Shown here piece after piece: positions 34,129 to 47,483 of a stretch of 64,000 nucleotides of DNA; the stretch's first letter is position 1, and the number at the start of each line of letters is the position of its first letter. The position numbers and the translations under genes were made by a program. The stretch is from Eutrigla gurnardus (Eukaryota; Chordata; Actinopteri; Perciformes; Triglidae). A model generated the notes under the pieces. The model saw only the letters and a list, made by a program, of their open reading frames with translations. It made no database searches and was not told the origin of the DNA. Location of the stretch: contig OY741270.1 of assembly GCA_963514095.1 (NCBI GenBank), forward strand, positions 20,674,156-20,738,155. Direction: 5' to 3'.

Positions 34129-35396
34129 TCTTTTACAGGATCTAAGCCTCCACTCATCTTTACCCCTCAAAGCACCTTCTCTCAACATAAACAAAAGGGG
34201 TCTCTTGCTACTTCCACAGGGTGTGGAGTAATGGGGGTCATCTCGTGAGTCGAGACAGAAGGTGGAGAGGGAAACCACCGTGCTGTCATATGGAGAGGCT
34301 TGTATACAGAAGGGTATCTCTTTCAGCTACGAGAGCAGGCCCATCTTTGGGAGGGATAATTAAGTGGCAAGAAAACACACTGGAAGTTAATTCTTTGCGT
34401 CTCCGGCATGTGTCATTCCTCCACCTACTCTGCTCCCTGTTTTCACTGTGTCCTCCATCAAAGACGCTACAGTGCTCGCCATCGGCTTTGAACGGCCTAC
34501 AGATCCGCAGCTTTTGTCCCTAGTGACCCAGGCGGTGACATGACATTTTATGCACATTGTTGATTTGTACTGGTCACTTGTTATTCGTGTTTGAGCCTCT
34601 TGTTCAAGCTTGTGCATAATGTTCCTGCTTGGGGTTTTTTAGATGAGAAGATACGCGGCGTATAAGGCAGAAACTCGCCCACGTATTTCATTCATTGGTT
34701 GATTCACGCAGCCACTAAACGCCCATTCAGGCAAACGCTATATACAAGGATCAAGCAACTGTATGTATATGCCACTGTGGCTGTTTGGTTAACACTTAAA
34801 TATACTGTATATTAGTTGAGTCAGGTGAAGTTGTATTTAAACACATTTGAGCTATGGGGATCAAACCAATCAGACAAAAACTAGTTGTTTATAAAATGCG
34901 AATAATAACCGGATAGATCACTGCAAGCTGTCTTTATAGCATTTGAGAAAAACATTTTTTTTCTTTGCGGCTGTAGGAAAACCCCTTCACATATGGTAAA
35001 CACGTATAGGTCACTTTACTTGTCATAGCCTTTAAAAACAGTAAAAACATTAAGTCCTCCGTGGCTGTGGAGGAGCTTCGTCAAGTCTGAAGAGTGATGT
35101 CATCAAGGTTATCTTCGTCTGGGCTTTGGGACTACACCTTATTTTGACAGAAATGTTGCATTATAATCTGTGGGTGTGGAGTATTTCCCGGACATGGAGC
35201 GTATGAGAAAGATGTTGCATGGTGGTTGCATTGTGGGAAATGTAGGATCCGGAGCTTGACCCAAACTAAGGAGTAAAAATCAGCATTATAACCATAATAT
35301 TACATGATAAGGGGGTCAGTAAGGGCAATAGTTTCACACTCCTGTGGCTGCCCTTTGTGGGAACTTGTGTTTATCATGTTGTCAGGTGGCCCCGTC

Positions 35397-35502
35397 TATG
35401 GCCTTGGGTGTGAATATTTTACAGTTGTATGACCTCCGTTTATCCCTGCGTGGAGGCCATACAACTGTATTGCAGGTGGAATACAAGCCACAGAAGGCCA
35501 TA
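35397..35502. repeat. Imperfect inverted repeat (fold-back)
   Basis: Arms 35421-35437 and 35452-35468 pair over 17 bp with one mismatch (G-T type) around a 14-nt loop. Outer arms 35397-35405 and 35494-35502 pair perfectly over 9 bp. It could be a structured RNA, a small palindromic element or chance. Confidence 0.5.
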
Positions 35503-37005
35503 AAAACCCATGGCCGCCAAATAGGGCCCAAACAAGCTGACTGCAATGTTCAGCGTGGCTGGGGCGGGCGGAGAGGCTGCCAGCTGTTGGTCACACTATT
35601 GTTTTGTCGTTTTCATCGTCCCTGACTGGAACAGTCAGTTTATTCTGCAGCCATCCAATGAGGATAAACATCTGGCTTTGTGTAAGCATAGATCGCAGTT
35701 GGGGCCAGTCGGTGTAGGTGGCGGCGGCGGTCATAACACCTTCTGTCACTCCTCTTCAACAACTTGGAACAGGTTGGGAATCTGAATTTGATATGACCAT
35801 TTGTGATGAATGGATCGACTTATTTAGCAGAGACATCACTGCAGTCTTTGGTCTACTGTCAAGCAGTCGGACTCAGAATGATTATTTACAGCCACTCTGG
35901 CTGACAGGGAACTTGCCGCTGTAGCCTCCCACTGGATGACCATTGATGGAAACACTGCAAGCCCCTAATCTTCTCTTCTAAAACCATTCCTCTGTTTTCA
36001 AAACCAGCAAATAAACACCAGCGTGAGTGTGTGCAGACAGCACAGAGACAACGTGTGTCTGCTAGTCGTCGCCACATTGCCAGGGAAGAATGAGTCTGAT
36101 CCACATCCAGTCCTGGGCTCTCTCCCAGTGCGGAGCTACATCTTTAATTGTTAAACCCAAATCAAGACCTATGCAACAATTTCCAAATCACATCCAGATG
36201 ATGGCCATAATAATTACAAAATACTTCTGTGTAATTGCCGTTCTAAAGGTTGTTTTGCAAGTTTAGAAAATGCGCTTTAAAGTCGCTGGAACTAGTATTT
36301 CGTCCTTGTAATTACGGCCGGTCGAGGTCAATTTTTTTTGTGGGACCCCACACAGAGTATGGCTTGTAGGTAAACACGCAAAACGTGTCCGAGAGCGGGA
36401 TCCAAATCCATTCCTACACTCCCTCCTCCAGTCTACTCCAAACAAGGTCCATTTTGTCTGCTAAACCTTACTTGAATATCATGCTGGGAGACACTACAAG
36501 TACCCAGAGTGCAGCTTGATATGTTGGTTTAAAGACACCCAAGCTAGATGCAGGGAAAGCCTGCAAGTTGTGATGGAAGGATCTGACTGAAACGGAAATA
36601 AAGCAACTCCAGCATTTCTGACCAATTAGCCTCCGACGGTGTATTAAGTTGGAGTGACGGGTTCAGTAGGCCAGCCTGTTCTCGCCGAGGTCAAATACAG
36701 CTTTTCAATTAGTTCACAGACCTCACGCAACGCAAGTTCACGTGTGTGCTGTGTTTTTTTTGTTGGTGAGAAGATGACATGGGGCTGGGGAGCAAGATGG
36801 AGAGATACAAACAGGAAGTCCAATGAAGAGAACGAGCTGAGAGAGGCAGAGAACATTGAGTGTAAGAGATCATGTAGATGCATTGTTTTACATGTGATAA
36901 CCTTCATTCAACAGTAACTCTGACTGGTAACATTATCAGTAGTTATGTGATGCAGAGAAGACTTACTGCTTTAGTATAATTCAGCCTGCTGGTAATCCTT
37001 CATTT

Positions 37006-37772
37006 AGTATGCAGTGCATACTGATTGAGTATGAAGTATACAGTACTATTGTATGCAATACGTTAGTATGCAATACGTTAGTATGCAGTACATTAGTAGG
37101 CAGTACTTTAGCATGCAGTACGTTAGTATGCAGTGCTTTAGTGTACAGTACTTTAGTATGCAGTGCTTTGGTATGCAGTATGTTAGTATGCAGTGCTTTA
37201 GTATGCAGTACTTTAGTATACAGTACTTTAGTATACAGTACGTTAGTATGCAATACATTAGTAGACGGTACATTAGTAGACGGTACGTTAGTATGCAGTA
37301 CGTTAGTATGCGGTACGTTAGTATGCAGTACGTAAGTAGGCAGTACTTTAGTATGCAGTGCTTTAGTATACAGTACTTTAGTATGCAGTACGTTAGTATG
37401 CGGTACATTAGTAGACGGTACATTAGTAGACGGTACGTTAGTATGCGGTACGTTAGTATGCGGTACGTTAGTATGCAGTACGTAAGTAGGCAGTACTTTA
37501 GTATGCAGTGCTTTAGTATACAGTACTTTAGTATGCAGTACGTTAGTATGCAGTACATTAGTAGACGGTACATTAGTAGACGGTACATTAGTAGACGTTA
37601 CGTTAGTAGGCGGTACGTTAGTAGGCGGTACGTTAGTATGCAGTACGTAAGTATGCAGTACTTTAGTATGCAGTACGTTAGTAGGCAGTACTTTAGTAGG
37701 CAGTACTTTAGTATGCAGTACGTTAGTAGAGAGTACTTTAGTATGCAGTACTTTAGTATGCAGTACGTTCGT
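37006..37772. repeat. 15-bp minisatellite with 150-bp higher-order units
   Basis: About 50 tandem copies of a 15-bp unit, consensus GTATGCAGTACGTTA with variants (CTTTA, CATTA, GTAGACGGTAC). From about 37201 on, a ten-unit pattern repeats: the variant pair GTAGACGGTACATTA recurs at 37261, 37411 and 37561, exactly 150 bp apart. Because 15 is a multiple of three and most units lack stops, long open frames exist on both strands (plus 37053-37784, minus 37046-37588), encoding pentapeptides such as MQYVS or YCILT. These are not considered genes. Confidence 0.95.
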
Positions 37773-37911
37773 AGGCGGTTTTGAACACAGCCAGAGACAG
37801 ATTGAGAGAAAGTAAGACGTGGAGAAGCCTCACTCTGGCTGCTGCTGCTGCAGGGGTTCAGCTGGTCAGGCTTCACAGAGACACACAGGCCATTAGGCCC
37901 CTGGTGGGTAT

Positions 37912-37920
<9 letters not shown>

Positions 37921-37952
<32 letters not shown>
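37921..37952. repeat. (TG)n microsatellite
   Basis: 16 uninterrupted TG units. Confidence 0.9.
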
Positions 37953-37955
<3 letters not shown>

Positions 37956-38085
37956 CTAGGTCAAGAGGGTTCCTGACATCTTAGATGTGTGGCAGCAGTG
38001 ACTTTCTCCTTCTGTCACTGTCTTTGTATTCTTAACACTTTGTCTTTCATCTGTTCCCCACCCCCTATTAAACATACGCGTTCAT

Positions 38086-38086
<1 letters not shown>

Positions 38087-38152
<66 letters not shown>
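38087..38152. repeat. (CA)n microsatellite, 66 bp
   Basis: Uninterrupted CA dinucleotides, the first of two large arrays 150 bp apart. Confidence 0.95.
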
Positions 38153-38156
<4 letters not shown>

Positions 38157-38297
38157 TACATATGTAATGTATGGAAGCACACATGCATGAACACACACAC
38201 TTGCCACACCTCCTCGTCTCTCTCGTCTCTTCCTTGCGCTGCTAATGAATTGAAACAGTGGGGACTGAGTCATGATACACAGCTGATTCCCACCGCT

Positions 38298-38299
<2 letters not shown>

Positions 38300-38392
<93 letters not shown>
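38300..38392. repeat. (CA)n microsatellite, about 93 bp
   Basis: Uninterrupted CA dinucleotides, the second of two adjacent arrays. Confidence 0.95.
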
Positions 38393-38395
<3 letters not shown>

Positions 38396-38399
38396 TACC

Positions 38400-41300
38400 C
38401 TTTCCTAATCTGGGTCAGCGGTGTCCCTCTTGGTCACCCCTGTCGGAGCCCTCCAGACAGAGGGGGCAGAGTGGGAGCAGAGAGGTCTGGGCTCTCGATG
38501 ACCTGATTAAAAGCTCTTACACAGACTAGTGAGCTCCGTAACCAATCAAACACAGCACACACCCCGAGCCTTGCTACTGGACCGTCTCGCACCCTGTCTG
38601 GCTGTCACACACTCGTCTCCCTATATGCGTTCTCCGTTTAGAGTGATGTATAGCCTCTTATAATAATTTCACTGTTCACTGCCGACCCCCCCCCCCCCCC
38701 TCATATACCCTCTTCCTCCGAAGTGGCTTTAATGATGGCGGTGGGACGTGCAGGGCATCATGAGACGGACATAAGGACACTCTGCCAGCTGGCCTGCTAT
38801 GCATTGCCATATTCAGCAGGGGATTATGGGGAGTGTGTGTGTGTGACACCATCAAAAATACATCTTGTCACTAAAATAAATGGTCCACTGTTTGTTTTTT
38901 TTAAACTTATTTCTGTGTTCTAAACTATTTTAGGCCATGACACGGGGGGAAAGAGACCATCATCCCACTCTGAGACCCACTGTCACCAATGCTTTCGCTG
39001 GTTATTAACAGCTCTAAGCAACAACAAAATATTGTAAATATATGTATTGTTGGCGAGAGAAAAGGCCGTAAGTAACACAACCATGAGTCACTCCGAAAGA
39101 CATTAACACTACCAGGAAATGCTTATATCTGCTTAGCTGTGTCTGGTCTGTGTCTATTGTTTTATGGACATTTCCTGCTAACATTCTCTGGCTACTCTGT
39201 AATTTACTGAAAATATCGTGGCACCACTAAGTTAAGAGTCTGGCCAAAGCGGAGGGTCAAAGCCACTCAAGATTTCTAAAAATGTTGCTTCCTCAAATTC
39301 CCCAGAATGGCTAAAAAGAGGAACATGGCCTGTAAAAAAAAAAATCTATTACAGACTGAGAAATTCAAACAAAACTCATACATAATGAAAAGATATGGTG
39401 AAAAGTTAAATTATTTTTACCACTACATTAACATACTGGGGACACCAATTAATCCAGATGGGAAAAAAGCAGAAATTGAACATGGTTCAACCCTTTTGTT
39501 GCACCACTAACCACGTCATACAGTGTCTGATAAGCTATCAAACTTGTAGAAACACTTTTTTTTTTGTTCAATCGGGGCGCCTGCTTAGACACTGGATCAG
39601 ATCACCCTATACTAAAAAGTAAGTATCTGCCTGAGAGGAATCCTTGTGGTTTATAAGTGAGAAAATACGTTGGGTTTTCTTTTTGTAGTTTGGCTGAATC
39701 AACCTTTTACTAGCAGAAGGGACAGCGAAATAGTGAACCATAGATAGATCGAGGGTCAGGCTGATGACCTTAACATAGTGAGCTCAGATAAAGATGAGCA
39801 CTTCAAACACCGACTGATAAGCTCCACAGTGAAGGACGCAGAGCAGCTCCTTTGGCCAAAACAAGAGATAGGCCTGACAAAGCCCAGCTCGCGAGAGGTG
39901 AGAATTAGTTGGTAAACTGATAGGAATCGCCGTCTCTCTGCATTGTATTCGCAAAAGGCAAGTGTAAAAGATATTTTATCCGCTGCAGGTTTTCTGGCGG
40001 GTGTCAGCAGAGGATAAGAGCGTGGAGGATTCGGTCACACGGGGCGTTGCCTTTATCTAATCAGTATTAATCCAGTCAACAGTGGTATTTTGTAACCGAA
40101 TAGGCTTCGGCCTAATGTGACAGACAAGCTATGACAATGTTAGTGGTCTATCAAATGTGTGTGTGTGTGTGTCCATTTGAAATCCCAGCAGCCCCGTAAT
40201 GACTGTTTAACAACCTGAGTAGCGCTCACCTGTGTCAACGCGTCGAGTGACTGAGTTAATTATTGTCCTCCAGACGTCTGTAAAGCCTCAGAGACAGTGA
40301 AGATTACAGAGGACAAACTGAAGATCAGATAAACGGAGAAGCTACCTCTCTTTTCGGCCTCATCGATCTCCAAAACCTAAAGTCACACTGGGCTGTTTAA
40401 ATATCACAGATAAGCAAAGGCGCCGGTGCAGATGTTCACGCTCGTTTAAGATAATGCTCACAAATGACTTATTCTGTTCGTGCCAGATGTGTGTGCGTGC
40501 CCCCCCCCCCCTCGCTCTCGTTCAGGAGGCAGATGATTCCACCCTCCCCGACCAACAACAACACTCCAATGTTAGGCTAACCTCCTGGTGACTTTATCGC
40601 AGCATCTGGCAAACGTTAGGCTTCACCTGAACCCACCGTTTATGGTGTAATCCGAGCAGCGTTCTTACAGATGCGGCTTCGGCCCGGGCAAAGCCGGGCG
40701 TGTGTGTGCGATCATGTATGTGCCCTTTTGCATCTGTGTGTGCTCTCTGGGCCCCCCCGCTCCTCTCGGTTTAAAAAAAAAAAGAGAAAAAAAAAAAGAC
40801 AATTGCTCGGTTCAGGATGGGAACCAAATAAGCCGGTGCGGGCGCAGCAGGGGAGCCCTCTTCACGGCACACACAATAAGCACCCGGCCCACAGAGAACA
40901 CAGTGCCTGGCTTGCCTTGTGAACGCACAGCAGTGACAGTGTGCCGCGCACGTGGTCGAGACGGGTCTATGTGTCCTTTTGTTAGCAGCGACTGATAAGT
41001 GGAAAAAAAAAAAAAGAAAGAAAGGAGAGAGAAAAAAAGAAAAGAAAAAACAGACAAGACCTAGGAGACAATAATACCACACTCCCTGCACAGCTGGCAT
41101 ATTTTCTGAGAAGCTATTTCCTGTAAAAAATCTGACATGGGAATAATGATGGCTTTGATTGGGCCCCAGTTAACGGGAGGCACTTCCTGTTCTTTTGTAT
41201 CAGTCTCATTGTGAGCGATGGGGGTGGGAGGGGGAGGAGGGGGCGGCGAGGCAGAGTTTGAGGGAAACAGCTGCTGGAGATGACACAGTCAAGAACATCC

Positions 41301-43000
41301 CTGTGACCCAACACCCCTGCACACACACACACACACACAGACACGGACACAGACACGGACACCTCTTGCATTGTTTGGTTTCAACCTGATTTCCCAACTG
41401 TTGACCCAGTTGAAGCGTCTCTTCTCTGTCGAGTCGAGCCGGTTGAAACAGGAACGTGACCGTGCAAAACATTTACTCTCAATTCTCAGAAATGTTACAG
41501 GCCATCATGGCTTCTTCAAGTTAACAGTCAAATCAGCCCTATCGTCTCCGAGAATAGCTAGATAGGGTGCTTCTGGGTAATACCTACTGCAGCCAATTAC
41601 AAGAAACCAGGATTTTTTTTTGGATTTCCAAATAATCCCGAGAATTCTTCTTACCTGCTAGGAAGACCAGATGAATGGTGTTTATTTCAAAAGCACCACT
41701 CGGGGAATTTGTTGATCGTTACACAAAGTATTTCCTGTGATTGTCTTCATGCTCTTGCTCGATTGCCTTATGTGTCACCAATTTGCTCCCAAAATAGCGA
41801 ATACAAGCTGCACACGCTCAAACACAAACCCAGGTTTTGAATTCATTATCGCCTCAACAAAACTGCAAACAATGGAGCTGCGAACGAGGCTTAAAAAATA
41901 TAAAAATCAGAAGTTAGAGAACCGGAAAAAAAAAAAAAAGCTGTTACAGAAGGTTCTGTATGGTTTGTCTTGTCTGTTTTGTTTGCACACTGCTAAGGGA
42001 AGTCTCACTTGTTATCTCGGAAAGGAAAGTGGTTCTCGTGCTAATTGCTGCAAAACACAGGCGCGAGTTGCATTTAGTCGTCTCTTAAGAAAAGCTAGCG
42101 CATACCTCGGTTTATTTTAATGCACGCACACGAATGCACTTGTGCCTTTTAATGCACACGAACCCACCTTTACCATGTGAGTGAGATTTTCCATTAGTGT
42201 TTTTGCAGAGATCACACGTATTTTCGGTTTCCTGCCGCACAGCGTTTCGCCACAGAAGCTAACCTGTGCTCTGCATCGAAGATGATCAATGGAAAATCAT
42301 CAGCACAAAAACACACACACCGCCTACCACAAACACAGATGCAAGATCACAAACACAGTTACTGCTCAGCTCTATTTTGCACTGATCATTATCCTTTTTT
42401 TTCTCTCTCATCTTTTTTTTACACCCATCTCATTTCATTTATTAGACATCTCTCACCTCCTTTTCACGATGCCATTCTCCTCTTCTTTTTTATTTTCTCT
42501 GTCACTCTGTCACTCCCCCCCCCCCTATCCAGCAGTACCAGGCTCTGGGGAAGGCCGAAGTGAGCTCCAGATGTTGAAGTAGACTGGCTGGAGACAAGAA
42601 AGGGCAGAGGGCTTCCCCACACATCCTTCTCCTCCAAGCTTACCTGCTTTTTTGGTGTCTGAGGATACAAAAAGGTTTAAATACAAATCAGTTAGCAAAA
42701 CTACTGCAATTGGTTGTGTTCATATTAACTCCATATGAGCTAAAACTGAGGAACATCCCACCATCACCTTACTCCAGAACACCAATAACACCAGCGTCAT
42801 CATTTTCACTGGGAAGATTTGTTTGGATCTGCATCACCAGCACAAGATACGCCTCCAGGGGTCCGTAAAATCAGTACAACCACATGATGTGATAAAATGA
42901 AAGTCTAAAATAACAACACACTGTATGTTTGTCAGGAGCTATAACCCCCGACAAGTCAGGACACCCTCTTGTGGGACAATAAAGATCAGAAACTATTAAC
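38400..43000. other. Intergenic, no gene seen
   Basis: Mixed AT-rich and low-complexity sequence with A-rich runs (40768-40798, 41001-41048, 41926-41939). Open frames up to about 127 codons (41737-42120, plus) show no recognisable similarity. Confidence 0.55.
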
Positions 43001-43068
43001 TGAACAGGGATACTGGGAAAGGTCTCTCTCTGGTCTATTCTCCTTCACAAACACACCTCTCTCCTATG

Positions 43069-43069
<1 letters not shown>

Positions 43070-43096
<27 letters not shown>
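43070..43096. repeat. (CT)n microsatellite
   Basis: About 13 uninterrupted CT units. Confidence 0.9.
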
Positions 43097-43099
<3 letters not shown>

Positions 43100-43260
43100 A
43101 AAACAAATGGCTAAGTTGTTGTCCTTACATAAGGCTATATAGGTTGGGTTAAAGGTCATCTCTCCTCTAAAGATACCATCTCTCCGTATGAATGTCCATC
43201 CATCACAGCGGGTCCAACGTCACCTTCCTCACCTCTTGTCCCGTACTGCAGCGCTCCTCC

Positions 43261-43440
43261 TCCCCCCCCCCCCCCCCCCCACTCGCTGTCAGCCGTCCGG
43301 GGTCCTGCGTTCACTCACCCGGGTCCCCCTCCCCTCGGCCGACTCGCTGGCTCTTCCCCTTCAAAGTGCACATTGATCACCGGCGGACACAGATAGACAT
43401 TTAAGGGAGTTGCACTCTGTGTGAGAGTGTGTCCGCGCAG
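43261..43440 (-). other. CpG-richer patch with a strong splice-donor sequence (possible non-coding first exon)
   Basis: A CG-richer patch follows a poly-C tract (43263-43280). On the minus strand CCCGG is followed by GTGAGTGA (43311-43318), close to an ideal donor. No protein is evident. It might be a non-coding transcript start or chance. Confidence 0.2.
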
Positions 43441-44633
43441 CAGCAGGGGTCACGCTGTGAAATGAGGCTGCATGCCGGGGCCTATTTGAACTCAGGGGTC
43501 ACTAACGCGCATCGTTGACCATGCGCGCTACTTAGCATATCTTAATGTGCTGATAAGATCCTGTGTGTGTGTGTGTGTGAGAGAGCTAATTTGAAGTAAC
43601 AAATAAACGAAACAATGAGGTAGCTGTTAACGGATAAGGGAAGGAAAGAAGAGTTTAGTGGTTGCAAGTGTGATTGCTTGTTACGGGAAGAGAGCGGCGC
43701 TTTCACAGTTTGCTGCCTTGAAAAGACAAACTGAAACATGTTGATTGTTATTCAATGAAACTGTAGCTTAAACAAATCACACACATACAAATGTTAATAA
43801 GGCCTTGTCACATATAGGAATAAACATAGAAGCTAGACAAACCCACATGAAATGATGTCTTGACTGTTTTCCTCACATAAGAAACCACAAATCCTGTGTA
43901 ACTCAATTTCATACTCTGTCACTCTCAAAATAGACTGTCCACATTATCTTTACAGCCACATGAAGAAACACCAATAACCAAACTCAATCTGCACTCACAC
44001 ACACGCACAAATCCTGTTCTACTAAAAGGTCACATTGGGTAGCGATTGGGGCATTTTGTTTTAAATAGCTGTTAAATCCACTGTAATTAGAACACTTCAC
44101 TAACGCGCATTAGTTCGGTCACTTCTAGGAAGCGAAGACTCGTTTCATTTTCAGCTGCGGTGACCCGACATCTCCTGAATATAATTAAGAAGCAGCTATT
44201 CTGGATTTCCTGAGAGAATTGGGGAAACACAGAATAAGGCCACGGTTGGTAGTGCAGCTCCAAAGAACTTTGCACACTTGTTAAAGTGAAACTTTTGGGT
44301 GAGCAGCGTTCCACGGTGACGACTGCTGGAATGTTTGCTAACGTTAGCCACCATGAGCTACTGGACATTAAACACCTAACCTCCAAACAATGAGGGGATG
44401 CGTATTGGGAACTCTACTGGCTTCTTATCAAATCTCCACAAGTCTGTCCAGCCTTTTACATCAGACCAAACCGCCTCTATGTGCAGACAGACAGGCATTT
44501 CTGCCTCCGTTGCCCATCTGGAGCAACGGCTCCGGAGTTGCAACAGTGTCTGAGACTTTAATAAATGCGTGTGCATGGCGTGCTTGATGCCCTCGTGCTT
44601 CCCCCCTTTCCTCTATTGCAGTTCTCTGTGGCC

Positions 44634-44659
44634 TGACCTTTGACCCGGTCACCTGACCT
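44634..44659. promoter_or_regulatory. Nuclear-receptor motif cluster (DR1 plus inverted repeat)
   Basis: TGACCT-T-TGACCC is a DR1 (44634-44646). It is followed by CGGTCA-CC-TGACCT, an inverted pair (44646-44659). A motif match only. Confidence 0.35.
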
Positions 44660-47380
44660 TCCTGGTGCTGACCGTTCCGTGGTCATCCAGCTGTGAAATA
44701 GAGTCTCTCTGTGTGTGTGTGTGTGTGTGTGCACATCTGTGCTCTCGTTACATCCTGGAGGAGCTCTGTGCACTTTGAGTGAAAATTGCCTGATAGACAC
44801 ATTTTGTTTGTTTCCTCGTCGTGTGGGATCCTACGTGGTTTCCTCTCGGCCTATTTGCTCACACTTAAATGTGCACAGTGAAAACAGCTTTCCATCACTG
44901 CCCTTCCATTCTGTACGTCCCCCAGATTCCTTGCCCCCTCTGCAGAAGGACAGAGGAACTGCATCCTTGGATTGGACCGACACAATTTCCAATCATGTAT
45001 TATGGAAGGAGACGACAGGGCTGACAAACCACAGTGGTCAGGAGATTTTATAACTAAGTCACATTCAAACCACAGGAGGATGACTTTTGTTTGGGTCTTA
45101 TATAATAATATATATGCTTGTACTTTCACCAGAAAAAAAGAAACGAGACCGATTTCCACACGTGGCCGATACAGAAACTTCACCTGACAAATCTTTAACG
45201 AAAAACTGCGACGTCTCCTTCTTAAAGGGCCGGTTCCAGCAACTTTGTGGCTACAGTGTGAAAGCCCGTGCATGCTAAGCTACTGTGCCGTGGAAATCGT
45301 GTCCCTCGATTTCTCCCCACATCCTTCTTTCTATCTGAACCCGTCGGGTCCCTAGTACAGCACACAGGGCCCCCTTTTCGTCTCCTCCCATCCCTCTCTT
45401 TCTCTCCTTCCTCTATCTCTCTCTCTTTCTCTATCCCCCCTGCTAGGATCCCCACAGCTGCGCGGACCAGGTGCGTTCCGCCCCGACACACACACACACA
45501 CACACACACACCAACGGACGCAGCAGGAAATGCCTAATACCAGTTTTAGAATGATGCCACTATGCCAGCTTGACAGGGAGGCTGCAGGATCTGTCACCAG
45601 AGAGAAACTGAGACAGAGACGGAGAGGATCTCTCAGCTCATTGGGAAACGGAATGAATGAAACTGTTACTTTATGTCTGAACACCACGCTCTAGTTCCAG
45701 ACAGTTGATAAAAAGTATGATTTTTTTTAACTCATAAAATCTACACGTGGCCTATTTGGCCCCCACTCGGAGGTCTCTCCGTTTCCAGCGCTGGATATCA
45801 ACACAATCTCTCCATGCACGGCCAAAATATATTCCAACTACACCTCTCTCCAGGGATCCTCAAGTAAAAAGGACCTCTGTCTGTGCAAGCGTGTCTGCGA
45901 CTGTGCACACATGTGTGACTCGATGTGTGGGTGGATGCACATGTGATTAAAAAAAAGAGAGAGAGAGAGAGAAAAAAAAGTAACGTTATTTTAGTCTGTG
46001 GCTCACCACAGCTCACACTCTCCCCTGGTGTGTACTCATCTCACACGGTCCCAAGAGAAGAAGGGGAGAAAAGAGAGTGGCGGAGTGAGAAGCAGGTGAA
46101 CAAGACAGATAAGTAATAGTGGAGGAGGAGGATGAGTGGAGGCCGAAGAGGGCCCCGTCATCAAAATGTTGCGGCAATAAATGAGTTTCGTGTCGTGAGT
46201 CAGTCGGTTGTCATCGGTAGCTTAACATTCATTCTCACATTTGAATGTCGGGGAAGTTCAGAAGTACTTTAATCCTTACAAACATCATCAGCAGTGACAC
46301 GGATGTGACTAGCCCTGCGACAACAACACATATGGTAATTATTGAAGTAGGTGAAAATGCAAGGGTGACATCTTTAAACTGCTTGTTCGTCCGACCAACA
46401 GTGAAAAATGTGCTTTATATAAGACAAAGAAAAACAACAAACCCACAATATGAGAGGCTGGAACTTGAAACTAAATTCATCCATCATCAAAACTATTCAT
46501 TTTCTGTCCGGCAACTCATTTTATTTCCAGCTCCATTTTTGACATCGCCCTGGCAACGAATAGATCGATGAGGTTCAGAATGGAATCCAAATATTTCATC
46601 AATACTGAGTGGAAATGCTTTTTTCACGCGTTTCTTCTGGAACTGCGTTACTCTGCGTGATCTTTGTCTAAAATCCTCTCCCCCCTCCCCAAACATTTTG
46701 GAACCCTGTTCTGTATTCCTGCCAAAAACGCTAATTCCCTTCAATAATAGCAATCTACTTTGAACTGGCATCACTGTAGTGTAATAGTCTCTCACGCAGT
46801 TTTGGTGCTGAACATGTGCTGCTCCCCCCATCATTACGGAGCGGGAAGCAGATGTACTGTATCCTACTTCAGTCCTCAGCAGCACTCGCTTATGAACGAA
46901 ACGACATCTCAGCATCCTGATACGGTTTGATGTCTCAACAATTGGGCAACATTCCATCAAGTTGACATGCTGGCTACGGGCTAAATATTTGGCTGAGCTG
47001 ATTATGTTATCTTATTGACATAAATGTGTTGAGTTCAATTCAATATGTTGACTTTATGTCGATCTGACTGTGGAGCACAGTTTCATTTCGCTGTTAAATG
47101 ACATCACGGATCAAACAAAACCGATTTCAACTGGCTTTTAGCTTGTTATTTGTTAATTCAATTACTTCACACGAGCAAAGTGTGATATCATTAACAATCT
47201 ACAACATTCCAGCTAAAAAATAAAATAAAAATAAAAATAAAAATGTTATGAAACTTAAAGGGTGTATGTGACACCAATGGAAGTTAAAAATGCGTAAAGG
47301 ATGAGGTCAACCTGAATAGATACGAAGGTACACCAGATGAAAAAAGCCTTTCATTGTGACGGAAACCTATGAAAGGCTGT

Positions 47381-47483
<103 letters not shown>

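Larger units (their letters stand above)
32960..36990. other. Intergenic, no gene seen
   Basis: Contains poly-C tracts (33187-33205, 34105-34128), a 72-bp CA array (33656-33727), a CT-rich low-complexity block (about 33840-34000) and an imperfect fold-back at 35397-35502. No supported coding exon. Confidence 0.6.

Noticed and set aside
37006..37772. Possible CRISPR-like array
   Set aside because: Units are contiguous with no unique spacers, and the genome is vertebrate. It is a minisatellite.
37053..37784. 243-codon open frame of MQYVS-type pentapeptides
   Set aside because: It is a by-product of the 15-bp tandem repeat. Other frames, including on the opposite strand, are also open over much of the array, and there are no splice or start features.
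42464..42670. Possible small exon with acceptor CCTCAG and donor GTAAGC on the minus strand near 42650
   Set aside because: The acceptor-donor pair would enclose only 15 nt and no coding match is visible.
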